Source of the DNA: JBCBSZ01 sp039818945
Lineage (GTDB): Bacteria > Actinomycetota > Acidimicrobiia > Acidimicrobiales > Poriferisodalaceae
DNA: 64,000 nucleotides
Assembly (NCBI GenBank): GCA_039818945.1
Contig: JBCBSZ010000012.1
Location: forward strand, 27,210 to 91,209
Reading direction: 5' to 3'
Shown: positions 1 through 8,895 of the stretch, one piece after another
Position numbering within the stretch: the first letter of the stretch is position 1
Layout: the number at the start of each line of letters is the position of its first letter
Translations under genes and position numbers: made by a program
Notes under the pieces: generated by a model
Seen by the model: the letters and a program-made list of their open reading frames with translations, nothing else
Databases searched by the model: none
What the model was told of the DNA's origin: nothing

Positions 1-1
1 C

Positions 2-1588
2 GTCACGAGGTTCCGCGAGGAGCTGCACGCCGGTCGCTCCACCCGCGACGCCGTGGCCGTCAGCCTCGACACCGCCGGGCGGGCGGTCCTGTTCGCCGGC
101 ACGACGGTGGTCATCTCGCTGATGGGCATGCTGGTCATGGGTGTCGAGTTCGTCCGGGGTCTCGCCATCGGCGCCTCGATCACGGTCGCCGTCACGATGC
201 TGGCGTCGGTCACCCTGCTCCCGGCCTTCCTCGGCTTCGCCGCCGACCGGGTCGAGGTCACGCGGTGGCGGGGGCTCGTCGCCGCTGCGCTCGTGGCGGT
301 CGCCCTCATCGGTGTCGGTCTCGGCGTCGGGGCGCTCCTCGTGGCGCTGCCGGCGGCGCTGGTCGTCCTCGTGGCCGGGACGTTCATCGGTCCGCTGCGC
401 CGCGAGGTGCCCCGCCGTGCGGTCAGGCCGGTCGAGGAGACCCTGCCGTACCGGTGGAGCCGGCTGATCCAGCGGTCGCCGTGGGTGTTCGCCATCGGCG
501 GCACGCTCGTGCTCGTCCTGCTCGCGCTCCCGGTGCTGGGCCTGCGCATCGGTTTCTCCGACGAGGGCAACTACTCCGAGGACACGACGACCCGCCAGGC
601 CTATGACCTGTTGGCCGACGGGTTCGGCCCCGGGTTCAACGGCCCGCTGCTCCTGGCCGCCGAGCTGCCGCCCGGCACCGACCTCGCCGTGCTCGACGAC
701 GTGACGACGGCGATCTCGGGCACCGAGGGCGTGGCCTTCGTGTCGCCCGGCCGTCCGAACGACCCGGCGTCGCCCACGGCCGCGATCTGGCAGATCATCC
801 CCGAGACCTCACCCCAGGACGCCGAGACGACGGACCTGGTCGGCGAGCTCCGCGATGACGTGCTGCCCGCCGTCGTGGCCGGCACCGGGATCGAGACGGC
901 GGTCACCGGCACGGTCGCCGTGAACATCGACTTCTCGGAGTACCTGAGCGCCCGCCTGCCGCTGTTCTTCGCCGTCGTCCTGACCCTGTCGTTCCTGCTG
1001 CTGATGGCGGTCTTCCGGTCGGTGCTCGTGCCGCTGAAGGCCGTGATCATGAACCTGATCTCGATCGGCGCCGCCTACGGCATCGTCGTGGCGGTCTTCC
1101 AGTGGGGTTGGGGCAGCGGTCTGCTCGGCATCGAGCCGGCACCGATCGAGCCGTTCCTGCCGATGATGCTCTTCGCCATCGTCTTCGGCCTCTCGATGGA
1201 CTACGAGGTCTTCCTTCTCTCCCGTGTGAAGGAGGAGTACGACAAGGACGGCGACAACGGTCGCGCCGTGGCCGACGGTCTGGCGTCGACCGCCCGGGTC
1301 ATCACCGCAGCCGCAGCGATCATGGTGTTCATCTTCGGCAGCTTCGTGCTCGAGGACGACCGGGTGATCAAGCTGTTCGGGCTCGGCCTGGCCAGCGCCA
1401 TCGCCCTCGACGCCACCATCGTCCGCATGCTGCTCGTGCCGGCCACGATGGAGCTGCTGGGCGACCGGAACTGGTGGCTGCCGAAGTGGATCGACCGCAT
1501 CCTGCCGACGATCCACGTCGAGGGGTCGGCCGAGGAGCCCGAGGCGCCGGACGTGCCCGAGGAGCCCGAGGTGCCCGCCGGGGTCTGA
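2..1588 (+). CDS. MMPL family (RND superfamily) transporter, 5'-truncated by window edge
   Basis: This is an inner-membrane transporter of the MmpL type, a family that exports lipids or drugs using the proton gradient. The reading frame is open from base 2, upstream of the GTG at 53, and the first residues (VTRFREEL) match the conserved stretch inside the first membrane domain, so the N-terminal part lies outside the window. Visible are the end of the first membrane bundle, an extra hydrophobic hairpin (about residues 95-135 of the fragment), a periplasmic loop, and a second membrane bundle carrying the family signature DYEVFLLSR. A Pro/Glu-rich tail (EEPEAPDVPEEPEVP) ends the protein. The substrate cannot be inferred. 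A terminator-like stem follows. Confidence 0.9.
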   Translation, partial: VTRFREELHAGRSTRDAVAVSLDTAGRAVLFAGTTVVISLMGMLVMGVEFVRGLAIGASITVAVTMLASVTLLPAFLGFAADRVEVTRWRGLVAAALVAVALIGVGLGVGALLVALPAALVVLVAGTFIGPLRREVPRRAVRPVEETLPYRWSRLIQRSPWVFAIGGTLVLVLLALPVLGLRIGFSDEGNYSEDTTTRQAYDLLADGFGPGFNGPLLLAAELPPGTDLAVLDDVTTAISGTEGVAFVSPGRPNDPASPTAAIWQIIPETSPQDAETTDLVGELRDDVLPAVVAGTGIETAVTGTVAVNIDFSEYLSARLPLFFAVVLTLSFLLLMAVFRSVLVPLKAVIMNLISIGAAYGIVVAVFQWGWGSGLLGIEPAPIEPFLPMMLFAIVFGLSMDYEVFLLSRVKEEYDKDGDNGRAVADGLASTARVITAAAAIMVFIFGSFVLEDDRVIKLFGLGLASAIALDATIVRMLLVPATMELLGDRNWWLPKWIDRILPTIHVEGSAEEPEAPDVPEEPEVPAGV

Positions 1589-1614
1589 GCGGCCCCGCCG
1601 CCACGAAGCGATCC

Positions 1615-1642
1615 GAGCCGCTGCTCCCCGGGGCGGCGGCTC
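1615..1642 (+). terminator. Probable terminator after the MmpL gene
   Basis: Two 13-base arms (1615-1627 and 1630-1642) pair at 11 positions plus two G-T wobbles, 26 bases downstream of the MmpL stop. There is no T-run, as is usual for actinobacterial terminators. The assignment rests on position and symmetry only. Confidence 0.5.
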
Positions 1643-1672
1643 GTGTCGCGCCCGGAATCCGGTGGCCCTCGA

Positions 1673-1698
1673 ATGCTGACGGTTGTTACCGTCAGCAT
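1673..1698. promoter_or_regulatory. 26-bp palindromic operator overlapping the start region of the CGNR regulator
   Basis: A perfect 11-base inverted repeat (ATGCTGACGGT at 1673-1683 and its complement at 1688-1698) flanks a TGTT centre and ends two bases before the GTG start at 1701. A -10-like hexamer TACCGT (1687-1692) lies inside the right arm, eight bases before the start codon. This fits a leaderless promoter that a dimeric repressor would block. The likeliest binder is the CGNR protein it precedes, by autoregulation (inference). Confidence 0.7.
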
Positions 1699-1700
1699 CC

Positions 1701-2288
1701 GTGACGTTCGAGTTCCCGTCCCTGGGCGAGCCGCTTCCCATCGAGCTGGCCAACACCCGCTACGTCGAGGGCGACGAGGTCGTCGACTTCCTCGCGCCGA
1801 CCGGCGCGTCCGAGGCCTGGTTCGCCCAGCTGCCCACAGCCGCCGGCATCGGGCCGCTCGGACCGATCGATGACGACGGGCGCGCGCTGCTCGCGGAGCT
1901 GCGCGACGCGGTCCGGGCGCTGATCGACGCGGTCGTCGACGGCGTGGTGCCGGCCGCCGACGACGTCGCGGTCGTCAACACCCGCGCGGGTACCGGGGCG
2001 CCGATCGCCGGCGAGCTGACCTGGTCGGCGGAGGTCGGGGGGTTCGCGGTCGAGCCGGGCGCGGCCGACGGCGACCTCGACGCCGCGCTCGCCCGCCTGG
2101 CGCTCGACACGATCGCCCTCCTGACCGGCCCGGACGCCGGGCGGCTCCGGCGATGCGCCGCTCCCGACTGTCGGATGCTGTTCGTGCGCCATCACCACCG
2201 TCGCCGGTGGTGCCACGAGTCGTGCGGCCATCGACTCCGTCAGGCCCGGTACTACCGGCGGCGAACCGGGGGAGCGGCGTCGTCGTGA
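1701..2288 (+). CDS. CGNR zinc finger (ABATE-type) transcriptional regulator
   Basis: A 195-residue putative DNA-binding regulator. The N-terminal part (GEPLPIELANTR...) matches the ABATE domain, a proposed stress-sensing ligand pocket. The C-terminus carries the CGNR finger, with Cys residues in CAAPDC and in WCHESCGHR followed by an Arg-rich tail (about residues 150-190). I chose GTG 1701 because the protein then begins at the conserved ABATE start and the upstream palindrome would otherwise be coding. The stop overlaps the GTG of the MFS gene (GTGA at 2285-2288), so the two are probably translated together. It likely represses its own operon through the 1673-1698 palindrome. Confidence 0.88.
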   Translation: MTFEFPSLGEPLPIELANTRYVEGDEVVDFLAPTGASEAWFAQLPTAAGIGPLGPIDDDGRALLAELRDAVRALIDAVVDGVVPAADDVAVVNTRAGTGAPIAGELTWSAEVGGFAVEPGAADGDLDAALARLALDTIALLTGPDAGRLRRCAAPDCRMLFVRHHHRRRWCHESCGHRLRQARYYRRRTGGAASS

Positions 2289-3532
2289 CCACCCTCGCCG
2301 GCCTCCGGCGGCGGCTGTACTCGGTCGCGCTGCTCGATGAGCTCGGACCCCTGTACGCCGTCTATCAGCTCTGGTTCCTCGACAACGGCATCTCCGCCGG
2401 GCAGCTGTCGTCGGTCTTCGTGATCTGGGCGATCGTCGTGCTGGCGCTGGAGATCCCCAGCGGCGCGCTCGCCGACCTCGTCGATCGTCGGCGGCTCCTC
2501 GCGGTCGGCGTGGTGCTCCGAGGGGTCGCGGTCGCGGTGTGGCTGATCTGGCCGTCGCTCACCGGGATGCTCATCGGCGCGGTGTTGTGGGCCGTCCAGA
2601 TGTCCCTGGCGAGCGGTGCGTGGGAGGCGCTGGTCCACGACCAGCTCCGCGCCCGCGACGCCGACGACCGGTACGCCACGGTGATGGCCCGCATCGGCCA
2701 GTCGACGAACCTCGGCATCGTGGTCGCCGCGGCGGTGGCGGCGGTGGCGCTGCAGTTGGGTGTCGGCATCGAGGCGCTCGGCTGGATCACGGTCGCGCTG
2801 CACGTCGTGTCGGTCGCGCTGGTGTCGAGCCTGCCCGACGTGCGGTGGGTGCAACGCCTCCCGGACGGGGACGCCGAGGACGAGGAGCAGGAGGTCGACA
2901 GCGACTCGGCGCTGGCCGAGTGGTGGCGCACGCTCCGGGCGGGGCTGGTCGAGGCGCGCTCGTCGAGGTCGATCGGTCGGCTGCTGGCGTTCGGCGCCGT
3001 CCTCGAGGGTCTCTTCGTCTTCGACGAGTACGTGCCGGTGCTGGCGAGGGACCGCGGCGTCGACGACGCCCTCGTGCCCGTGTTCGTGCTCGTGGTCTGG
3101 GGTGGCCTGTTGGTCGGCGGTGAGGTCGCGGCGCGTCGAACCGAGCTCCGAGGGCGGACGCTCGGCGTCACCATGGCCGCGGGTGCGCTGTCGATCGGTG
3201 CCGCGCTCCTCGTGCGCGAGCCCTGGGCGCTGCTGCTCGTCGGCCTCGGCTACGCGACGCTCGAGACCACCTGGGTGTTGAGCGACGCTCGCCTCCAGGC
3301 CCGGATCTCGCACCGCCGGAGGGCGACGGTGACCAGCGTGCGAAGCTTCGCGGCCGGCATCGTCGAGGCGATCGTCTTCGCCACGATCGGGTTCCTCGCC
3401 GTGGGCGACGACCCGACGAGGGGCATGCTGCCGATGGCGGTCGTCCTGCTCCTCGCCGGACTGGTCGGTGCACGATGGATCCCCGACGCCGGAAGCACGG
3501 GCGGGTCCAGCGCTACTGTCCGCGGATCGTGA
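2285..3532 (+). CDS. MFS transporter
   Basis: A 415-residue integral membrane protein of the major facilitator superfamily with about 12 hydrophobic segments. The loop after TM2 carries a Gly-Ala-Asp-Arg-type motif A (GALADLVDRR, about residues 60-69). The central cytoplasmic loop is acidic (EDEEQEVDSD). The start at GTG 2285 is supported by a four-base overlap with the upstream regulator stop; a longer frame upstream lies inside that gene. The closest known behaviour is drug or metabolite efflux, but no substrate can be named. Coupling to a CGNR regulator suggests induction by the transported compound. Its stop overlaps the next gene's GTG in the same GTGA fashion. Confidence 0.88.
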   Translation: MTTLAGLRRRLYSVALLDELGPLYAVYQLWFLDNGISAGQLSSVFVIWAIVVLALEIPSGALADLVDRRRLLAVGVVLRGVAVAVWLIWPSLTGMLIGAVLWAVQMSLASGAWEALVHDQLRARDADDRYATVMARIGQSTNLGIVVAAAVAAVALQLGVGIEALGWITVALHVVSVALVSSLPDVRWVQRLPDGDAEDEEQEVDSDSALAEWWRTLRAGLVEARSSRSIGRLLAFGAVLEGLFVFDEYVPVLARDRGVDDALVPVFVLVVWGGLLVGGEVAARRTELRGRTLGVTMAAGALSIGAALLVREPWALLLVGLGYATLETTWVLSDARLQARISHRRRATVTSVRSFAAGIVEAIVFATIGFLAVGDDPTRGMLPMAVVLLLAGLVGARWIPDAGSTGGSSATVRGS

Positions 3533-6099
3533 CGGGGTCGAGTGCGACGCCGGGCATGCTCGAGCGTGAACCGGTGCTGGACGTGCTCCGTCGCCTCGCG
3601 TTCGGCCTCGACTCGGACGGCGGTCGGCTCGTCCTGGTCTCCGGCGAGGCGGGCATCGGCAAGACGACCGTCGTCGACGAGCTCTGCCGTGGGCTCGATC
3701 GCTCCCACACCGTCCTGCGCAGCGGTTGCGACCCGCTGTCGGTCCCCGTTCCGCTCGGGCCCCTGCACGAGGTCGCCGGGCAGCTCGGCATCGGTGCGGA
3801 CCGGTTGGTGGCCGACGCCGATCGAGGAGCCACGTTCGCCGAGGTCTTCCGACGACTCGCCGGGCATCCGGTGGTCTGGGTCATCGAGGACGTGCACTGG
3901 GCCGACGGAGCGACCGCCGACCTGCTGCAGTTCCTCGGCCGCAGGATCGATCGGACCACTGCGCTCGTCGTCCTCACGTACCGCTCCGACGAGATCGACG
4001 CCGGATCCGGGTTCCGCTCGCTGCTGGGTCAGCTCGGGCGGTCGCGGCACCTCGAGCGGATCGAGCTCCCACCCCTGTCGCTCGACGCGGTGTGCGAGCT
4101 GGCCGGTCCCCGGGCCGGACCGACGATCCATGCCTCGACGGGCGGCAATCCCTTCTTCGTGACCGAGGTGCTCGCCGGCGAGCCCGACCTCGTCCCGGAG
4201 TCGGTGACCGACGTCGTGCTCGGCCGGCTGGCGCGACTGGAGTCCGACGAGCGGCGGCTGGTCGAGGCCGTGTCGATCGCCCCTCGGCGACTCGACTACG
4301 AGGCGATCGACGAACTGGTCGGGGCGGACGACGAGCTCGTCCGGCGAACGGCCGCCAGCGGCGTCGTCCTCGCCGAGGTCGAGGGCCTCAGATTCCGCCA
4401 CGACCTCGCCCGCCGTGCGGTCGAGCTGTCCGTGCCGGTGCCGACGAGGCGCCGGCTGCACCTGGCGATGCTGCAGCACCTCGCGGGGGTGGACGCCGCC
4501 GACGTCGCGCGACTCGCCCATCACGCCACGCGAAGCGGCGACGCCGAAGCGATCGTGCGCTGGTGCCCGGAGGCGGCGCGGTCTGCGTTCCGCCAGGCTG
4601 CTCTGACCGAGGCCGCGGAGATGGTGCGGGCGACCCTGCGCCACCGCAGACGGCTGCCGGTCGACGAGGTGGTGGACCTGCTCGCGCTCCTGGTCGGCCA
4701 CCTCGATGCGACCGCCGACGACGCGCTCGATCTGATCGACGTGGCCGACCGGTCGGGTCGTCCGGCCGCGCGGGCCAGGGCCCGGGCGGCGGTCGCCGCC
4801 CACCGCTGGAACCGGGGCGACCGGTCGGGCACCCGCACCGCGATCGACGAGGCGGTCGAGCTGGCCGAGGCGGCGACGGACCGCGACCTCCTGGCCGAGA
4901 TGCTGATCCGGAGCGCGACCTACCGCATGCTGGCCCGCCAGATCGACGCCGCACTCGCCACAGCGCAACGGGCGGTCGAGCTGGTGGACGCATCGGAGGG
5001 AGACCTCGCCGTCCGATCCGTCACCTCGCTCGGGTGCGCACGCCTGCTCGGCAGCCGCCCCGAGGACGGCTTCGCGCTGCTGGAGCAGGCGATCGACGGG
5101 GCCCGCCGGTGCGGGAGCGTCTTCCTGGAGCTGAACGCGACGCTCAACCTCGGCTCCGGCGCCGGCGAGGTCCGGCACTACGACGTCGCCGAGCGCTGGA
5201 TCGATCGGGGCATCGAGCTGTGCGACGAGCGAGCCGACGACGCCCATCTCGGCTACCTGCTCGGGTGGCGACTCCGCATCGACGTCGAACGCGGCAGGTG
5301 GGGCGAGGCGACCCGCCTCGCCGCCGACCGCGACGTGGACGAGCTGCGACTCCAGCCCTTCGTGCGCGCCACCGTCGACGGTGCGCTTGGCCGGCTCGGG
5401 GTGCGCCGAGGGGAACCCGGCGCGACCGAGCGGCTGACCGAGGCGCTCCTCGCCGTGGGTGACATCGAGCTGCAGCACCGCTGGGTCGCGCACTGCACCC
5501 TCGCCGAGGCGGCCTGGCTCGAGGGACGACCGGGTGACGGTGTGGTGCTGCTCGAGCGCGCCTACGCCGAGGCGCTCGACACGGAGAGCCCGTGGGCGAG
5601 GGGTGAGGTCGGGTTCTGGTGGTGGCGGTGTGGCGGCCGTGTGCGTCACGCCGGATCGACGCCCTTCGACCTCCACGTCGCCGGTGACTGGGAGGCGGCC
5701 GCCGATCGCTGGACCGAGCTGGGCTGCCCGTACGAGGCGGCGCTGGCGCGCGCCGAGGGCTCGGTCGCCGATCGGCTGCAGGCCCTCGAGGAGCTCGATC
5801 GGCTCGGAGCGGCGCCCGCGGCGGCTCGGTTGCGCCAGCAGCTGCGCGACGCCGGCGCGACGTCGATCCCACGAGGGCCACGTCCGACGACCAGGTCGAA
5901 CCCGGCCGGGTTGACCGCTCGTCAGCTCGAGGTGCTCGAGGCGGCGGCGGACGGGTTGACCAACGCCGAGGTGGCCCGGCGGCTGTTCGTGTCGGCCAAG
6001 ACCGTGGAGCACCACCTGTCGGCCGTCTTCGTGAAGCTGGGCGTCTCGACCCGCCGCGAGGCGGTGAGGTGGCTGGAGGAGTGGTCCGAGGATCGGTGA
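3529..6099 (+). CDS. AAA-ATPase / LuxR-family (LAL-type) transcriptional regulator
   Basis: A large (856-residue) MalT-like activator. An N-terminal ATPase has Walker A GEAGIGKTT at about residues 39-47 and a Walker-B-like VIEDVHWAD near 125. A long helical repeat (TPR-like) middle region follows, and a C-terminal LuxR helix-turn-helix (LTARQLEVLEAAADGLTNAEVA, then KTVEHHLSAVF) fills the last 60 residues. Such proteins activate transcription in response to ligand and ATP binding. GTG 3529 overlaps the MFS stop by four bases; ATG 3556 is an alternative start. It is the third gene of the coupled set. It could also act on the DUF4242 promoter just downstream, where symmetric C/G half-sites occur. 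Confidence 0.88.
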   Translation: MTGSSATPGMLEREPVLDVLRRLAFGLDSDGGRLVLVSGEAGIGKTTVVDELCRGLDRSHTVLRSGCDPLSVPVPLGPLHEVAGQLGIGADRLVADADRGATFAEVFRRLAGHPVVWVIEDVHWADGATADLLQFLGRRIDRTTALVVLTYRSDEIDAGSGFRSLLGQLGRSRHLERIELPPLSLDAVCELAGPRAGPTIHASTGGNPFFVTEVLAGEPDLVPESVTDVVLGRLARLESDERRLVEAVSIAPRRLDYEAIDELVGADDELVRRTAASGVVLAEVEGLRFRHDLARRAVELSVPVPTRRRLHLAMLQHLAGVDAADVARLAHHATRSGDAEAIVRWCPEAARSAFRQAALTEAAEMVRATLRHRRRLPVDEVVDLLALLVGHLDATADDALDLIDVADRSGRPAARARARAAVAAHRWNRGDRSGTRTAIDEAVELAEAATDRDLLAEMLIRSATYRMLARQIDAALATAQRAVELVDASEGDLAVRSVTSLGCARLLGSRPEDGFALLEQAIDGARRCGSVFLELNATLNLGSGAGEVRHYDVAERWIDRGIELCDERADDAHLGYLLGWRLRIDVERGRWGEATRLAADRDVDELRLQPFVRATVDGALGRLGVRRGEPGATERLTEALLAVGDIELQHRWVAHCTLAEAAWLEGRPGDGVVLLERAYAEALDTESPWARGEVGFWWWRCGGRVRHAGSTPFDLHVAGDWEAAADRWTELGCPYEAALARAEGSVADRLQALEELDRLGAAPAAARLRQQLRDAGATSIPRGPRPTTRSNPAGLTARQLEVLEAAADGLTNAEVARRLFVSAKTVEHHLSAVFVKLGVSTRREAVRWLEEWSEDR

Positions 6100-6105
6100 G
6101 CGATT

Positions 6106-6158
6106 CCCCAATCTGGGGGTGATCCCCCCACGACGGGCCGGTGGTCCGTCCCTACGGT
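6106..6158 (+). promoter_or_regulatory. Promoter of the DUF4242 gene with three C/G-rich half-sites
   Basis: CCCCA (6106-6110), TGGGGG (6114-6119) and CCCCCA (6125-6130) form two overlapping perfect inverted repeats. They lie 23 or more bases upstream of a -10-like TACGGT at 6153-6158. The position suits an activator site near -35 to -60. The neighbouring LuxR-type ATPase is the obvious candidate (inference). Confidence 0.45.
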
Positions 6159-6208
6159 CGAGTCCATCGGGCCGGATCGACCGGTCGATGAGCCGAGATG
6201 GAGTCCAG

Positions 6209-6484
6209 ATGCCTCGTTACGTCGTCGAACGGTCCTTCCCCGACGGGCTCCGGATCCCGGTCACCCCGGAGGGAGCAGAGGCCCTCCGGGGTGTCGTCAC
6301 GAACAACGACGAGCACGGCGCGACGTGGGTCACGTCGTTCGTCTCCTCCGACGCCACGCGGACCTACTGCGTGTACGACGCCCCGTCGCCCGAGGCGGTC
6401 CGGCAGGCGGCGACGACCAACGGCCTCCCCGCCGACCAGATCACCGAGGTCCGGGTGCTCGACCCGTACTTCTACCTGGGGTGA
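6209..6484 (+). CDS. DUF4242 family small protein (SCO4226/nickel-binding-like)
   Basis: A 91-residue ferredoxin-like alpha/beta protein (MPRYVVERSFPDGL...). It carries the family's conserved stretches WVTSFVSSD, YCVYDAPSPEAVR and ITEVRVLDP. One member, SCO4226 of Streptomyces, has been described as nickel-binding; the cellular role is otherwise unknown. ATG 6209 gives the canonical N-terminus; an in-frame ATG at 6188 would add seven residues. It follows the LuxR-type regulator in the same direction but has its own promoter-like region. It is convergent with lon, with only two bases between the stop codons. Confidence 0.82.
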   Translation: MPRYVVERSFPDGLRIPVTPEGAEALRGVVTNNDEHGATWVTSFVSSDATRTYCVYDAPSPEAVRQAATTNGLPADQITEVRVLDPYFYLG

Positions 6485-6486
6485 CC

Positions 6487-8808
6487 TCAGGCGGCCCGAG
6501 CCGCCGGAGCGTCCTCGAGGGCGAGCTCGAGCACCTCGTCGATGTGGCGCACCAGGTGGATGTCGAGCGCCTCGCGCACCTCGTCGGGCACGTCGTCGAG
6601 GTCTTCGCCGTTGTCGATGGGCAGCAGCACCCGCCGCAGTCCGGCCCGGTGGGCGGCGAGGACCTTCTGCTTCACGCCGCCGATGGGGAGCACCCGGCCC
6701 TGCAGGGTCACCTCGCCGGTCATGCCGACGTCGGAGCGGACCCGGCGACCGGAGAACAGGCTGATGAGCGCGGTGGTCATCGTGATGCCGGCGGAGGGGC
6801 CGTCCTTCGGGATCGCCCCGGCCGGGAAGTGCACGTGCACCCGCTTGCCGTCGGGCAGGTCGGCCCCGTAGCGATCGCCGATCGAGGCGACGAGCGAGCG
6901 GGCGATCGTCGCCGACTCCCGCATGACGTCGCCCAGCTGACCGGTGAGGACGGGCTCGCCCTCGCCGTCGACAGCGGCGGTCTCGACCAGGAGCACGTCG
7001 CCGCCGGCGCCGGTGACCGCGAGGCCGGTGGCGATGCCCGGTCGGTCGATCCGGTCGGAGAGGTCGTCGCGGGGGACCGGCTTGCCGAGCAGCTCCCGCA
7101 GCTCGTCGACGGTCACCGTCACCGTGCCGTCGGCCTCGCCGGTGGCCAGTCGGGTGGCGACCTTGCGGACCAGGCGGTCGAGCAGCCGCTCGAGGCGGCG
7201 GACACCGGCTTCGCGGGTCCACTCCGAGGCGATCGTGGCGAGGACGTCGTCGCCCAGCGTCAGCTCGTCGGGCTGCAGGCCGTTGCGGCGCAGCACGCGC
7301 GGGAGCAGGTGCTCGGCGGCGATGGTGGCCTTCTCGGCGTCGGTGTAGCCGTCGAGGGTCACGATCTCGAGCCGGTCGAGCAGCGGCGCCGGGATCGTCT
7401 CGAGCACGTTCGCCGTCGCGATGAACACGACGTCGGAGAGGTCGAGCTCGAACTCCAGGTAGTGGTCGCGGAACGAGTGGTTCTGCGCCGGGTCGAGCAC
7501 CTCCAGCAGGGCGGCGGAGGGGTCGCCCCGCCAGTCGGCGCCGACCTTGTCGACCTCGTCGAGGAGCACGACCGGGTTCATCGAGCCCGCCTCGGCGAGC
7601 GCCCGCACGAGCCGGCCGGGCCGGGCGCCGACGTAGGTGCGGCGGTGGCCGCGGATCTCCGCCTCGTCGCGGATGCCGCCGAGGGCGAGGCGAACGAAGC
7701 TCCGATCGAGCGAGCGGGCGATGGACTCGCCGAGGCTGGTCTTGCCCACACCGGGCGGACCGACCAGGGCGAGGATCACACCGCGGCGACGGGCGCCGTC
7801 GTCCTCGCCGATGCCGCGCTCGCTGCGGAGCTTGCGCACGGCGAGGTGCTCGACGAGGCGGTCCTTCACCTCGTCGAGGCCGGTGTGGTCCTCGTCGAGG
7901 ATGCGGCGGGCATCGCCGAGGTCGAGGCGCTCCTCGCTCCGGACACCCCAGGGCAGCTCGAACACGGTGTCGAGCCAGGTGCGGATCCACGACGACTCCA
8001 TGGACTCGCCGCCCGTGCGCTCGAGCCGGTCGATCTCCTTGGTGATCGCGGTCGCCGTGGCCTCCGGCAGGTCGAGCTCATCGAGGCGGGCGCGGTAGCC
8101 GGCGATGTCGTCGCCGTCGCCGTCGCCGAGCTCGGAGCGAATGGCCGCCATCTGGCGGCGCAGGAGCGCCTCCTTCTGGGTGCGGTCGAGGTCGTCGGTG
8201 ACCTCCTGGTTGATCCGTTCGCGCAGCTGGAGCTCGGCGAGGGTCTCCTTGACCCACGTGAGCGCGAGGCGGAGCCGATCGCCGACGTCGACGGTCTCGA
8301 GCAGCTCGACCCGGCGGGCGAGGGAGAGCTCGGGCCAGTAGCCGATCGAGTCGGCGAGCTGACCGGGGGCGTCGATCTCGTCGAGCGCCGTGGCGAGGCG
8401 GCGGCCGCCGACCTTCTCCAGCAGGGCGCTGGCTGCGGCGCGGTACTCGGCCGCCAGCTCGTGGTCGGCCTCGGTGGCGGCTCGGTCGTCGAGCGGCTCG
8501 ACCTCGACCCAGAGCGCGTCGGTGGCGCCGATGACGCCGGCGCCGACCCGGGCCCGGCCGAGGGCGCGCACGGTCAGCGCGGGGGTGCCATTGGGGAGCC
8601 GGCCGCGGTTCTCGACCCGGGCGGTGACACCGACGCGGGTGAAGTCGCCCTCGATGCGCGGCACGAGGAGCAGCTCGCCGTCGGCGGCGGACTCGACCGC
8701 CACCCGGGCCTCGTCGGACTCGAGGGCGACCGTGATCACCATGTCGGGCAGCACGACGCCGTCCGGCGTCGGCAGGACGGGGAGGACTCGCAGATCGGTG
8801 GTGCTCAT
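6487..8808 (-). CDS. lon: ATP-dependent protease Lon (endopeptidase La)
   Basis: A 773-residue cytoplasmic AAA+ serine protease that degrades misfolded and regulatory proteins. The domain order is complete: N-terminal substrate domain (LPVLPTPDGVVLP, residues 8-20), helical linker, ATPase with Walker A GPPGVGKTS (about 350-358) and Walker B VVLLDEVDK (about 411), then the protease domain. Catalytic Ser lies in DGPSAG (about 671) and catalytic Lys in GGVKQK (about 713), with the normal spacing of about 43 residues. The gene is monocistronic. A TATGAT -10 box on the minus strand (8853-8848) overlaps the divergent promoter of the unknown gene at 8896. Confidence 0.97.
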   Translation of the reverse strand: MSTTDLRVLPVLPTPDGVVLPDMVITVALESDEARVAVESAADGELLLVPRIEGDFTRVGVTARVENRGRLPNGTPALTVRALGRARVGAGVIGATDALWVEVEPLDDRAATEADHELAAEYRAAASALLEKVGGRRLATALDEIDAPGQLADSIGYWPELSLARRVELLETVDVGDRLRLALTWVKETLAELQLRERINQEVTDDLDRTQKEALLRRQMAAIRSELGDGDGDDIAGYRARLDELDLPEATATAITKEIDRLERTGGESMESSWIRTWLDTVFELPWGVRSEERLDLGDARRILDEDHTGLDEVKDRLVEHLAVRKLRSERGIGEDDGARRRGVILALVGPPGVGKTSLGESIARSLDRSFVRLALGGIRDEAEIRGHRRTYVGARPGRLVRALAEAGSMNPVVLLDEVDKVGADWRGDPSAALLEVLDPAQNHSFRDHYLEFELDLSDVVFIATANVLETIPAPLLDRLEIVTLDGYTDAEKATIAAEHLLPRVLRRNGLQPDELTLGDDVLATIASEWTREAGVRRLERLLDRLVRKVATRLATGEADGTVTVTVDELRELLGKPVPRDDLSDRIDRPGIATGLAVTGAGGDVLLVETAAVDGEGEPVLTGQLGDVMRESATIARSLVASIGDRYGADLPDGKRVHVHFPAGAIPKDGPSAGITMTTALISLFSGRRVRSDVGMTGEVTLQGRVLPIGGVKQKVLAAHRAGLRRVLLPIDNGEDLDDVPDEVREALDIHLVRHIDEVLELALEDAPAARAA

Positions 8809-8823
8809 CGTGGCTCCCGAGGG

Positions 8824-8853
8824 TTGACCTAGCTGTGTAATGAAGTAATCATA
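8824..8853. promoter_or_regulatory. Overlapping divergent promoters, lon and the 8896 gene
   Basis: An AT-rich island in otherwise GC-rich DNA. On the plus strand, TTGACC (8824-8829) and TAATCA (8846-8851) are separated by 16 bases. On the minus strand, TATGAT (8853-8848) serves lon. The two -10 boxes share bases, so transcription of the two genes may be mutually exclusive. No known heat-shock operator (HAIR or CIRCE) was seen. Confidence 0.5.
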
Positions 8854-8895
8854 GGAAGTGCCGCAAGCATTCCCTCCTCACCTGCCGGAGCCCCC

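Noticed and set aside
809..1756. Long open frames on the strand opposite the MmpL gene, and similar long antisense frames elsewhere (for example 3250-6111 minus, 6325-8832 plus, 16558-18780 plus, 28981-31515 minus, 51758-54844 minus)
   Set aside because: They are shadows of real genes in GC-rich DNA: composition is rich in Arg, Gly, Ala or His/Asp, no domain is recognisable, and the opposite frame encodes a clear protein family member.
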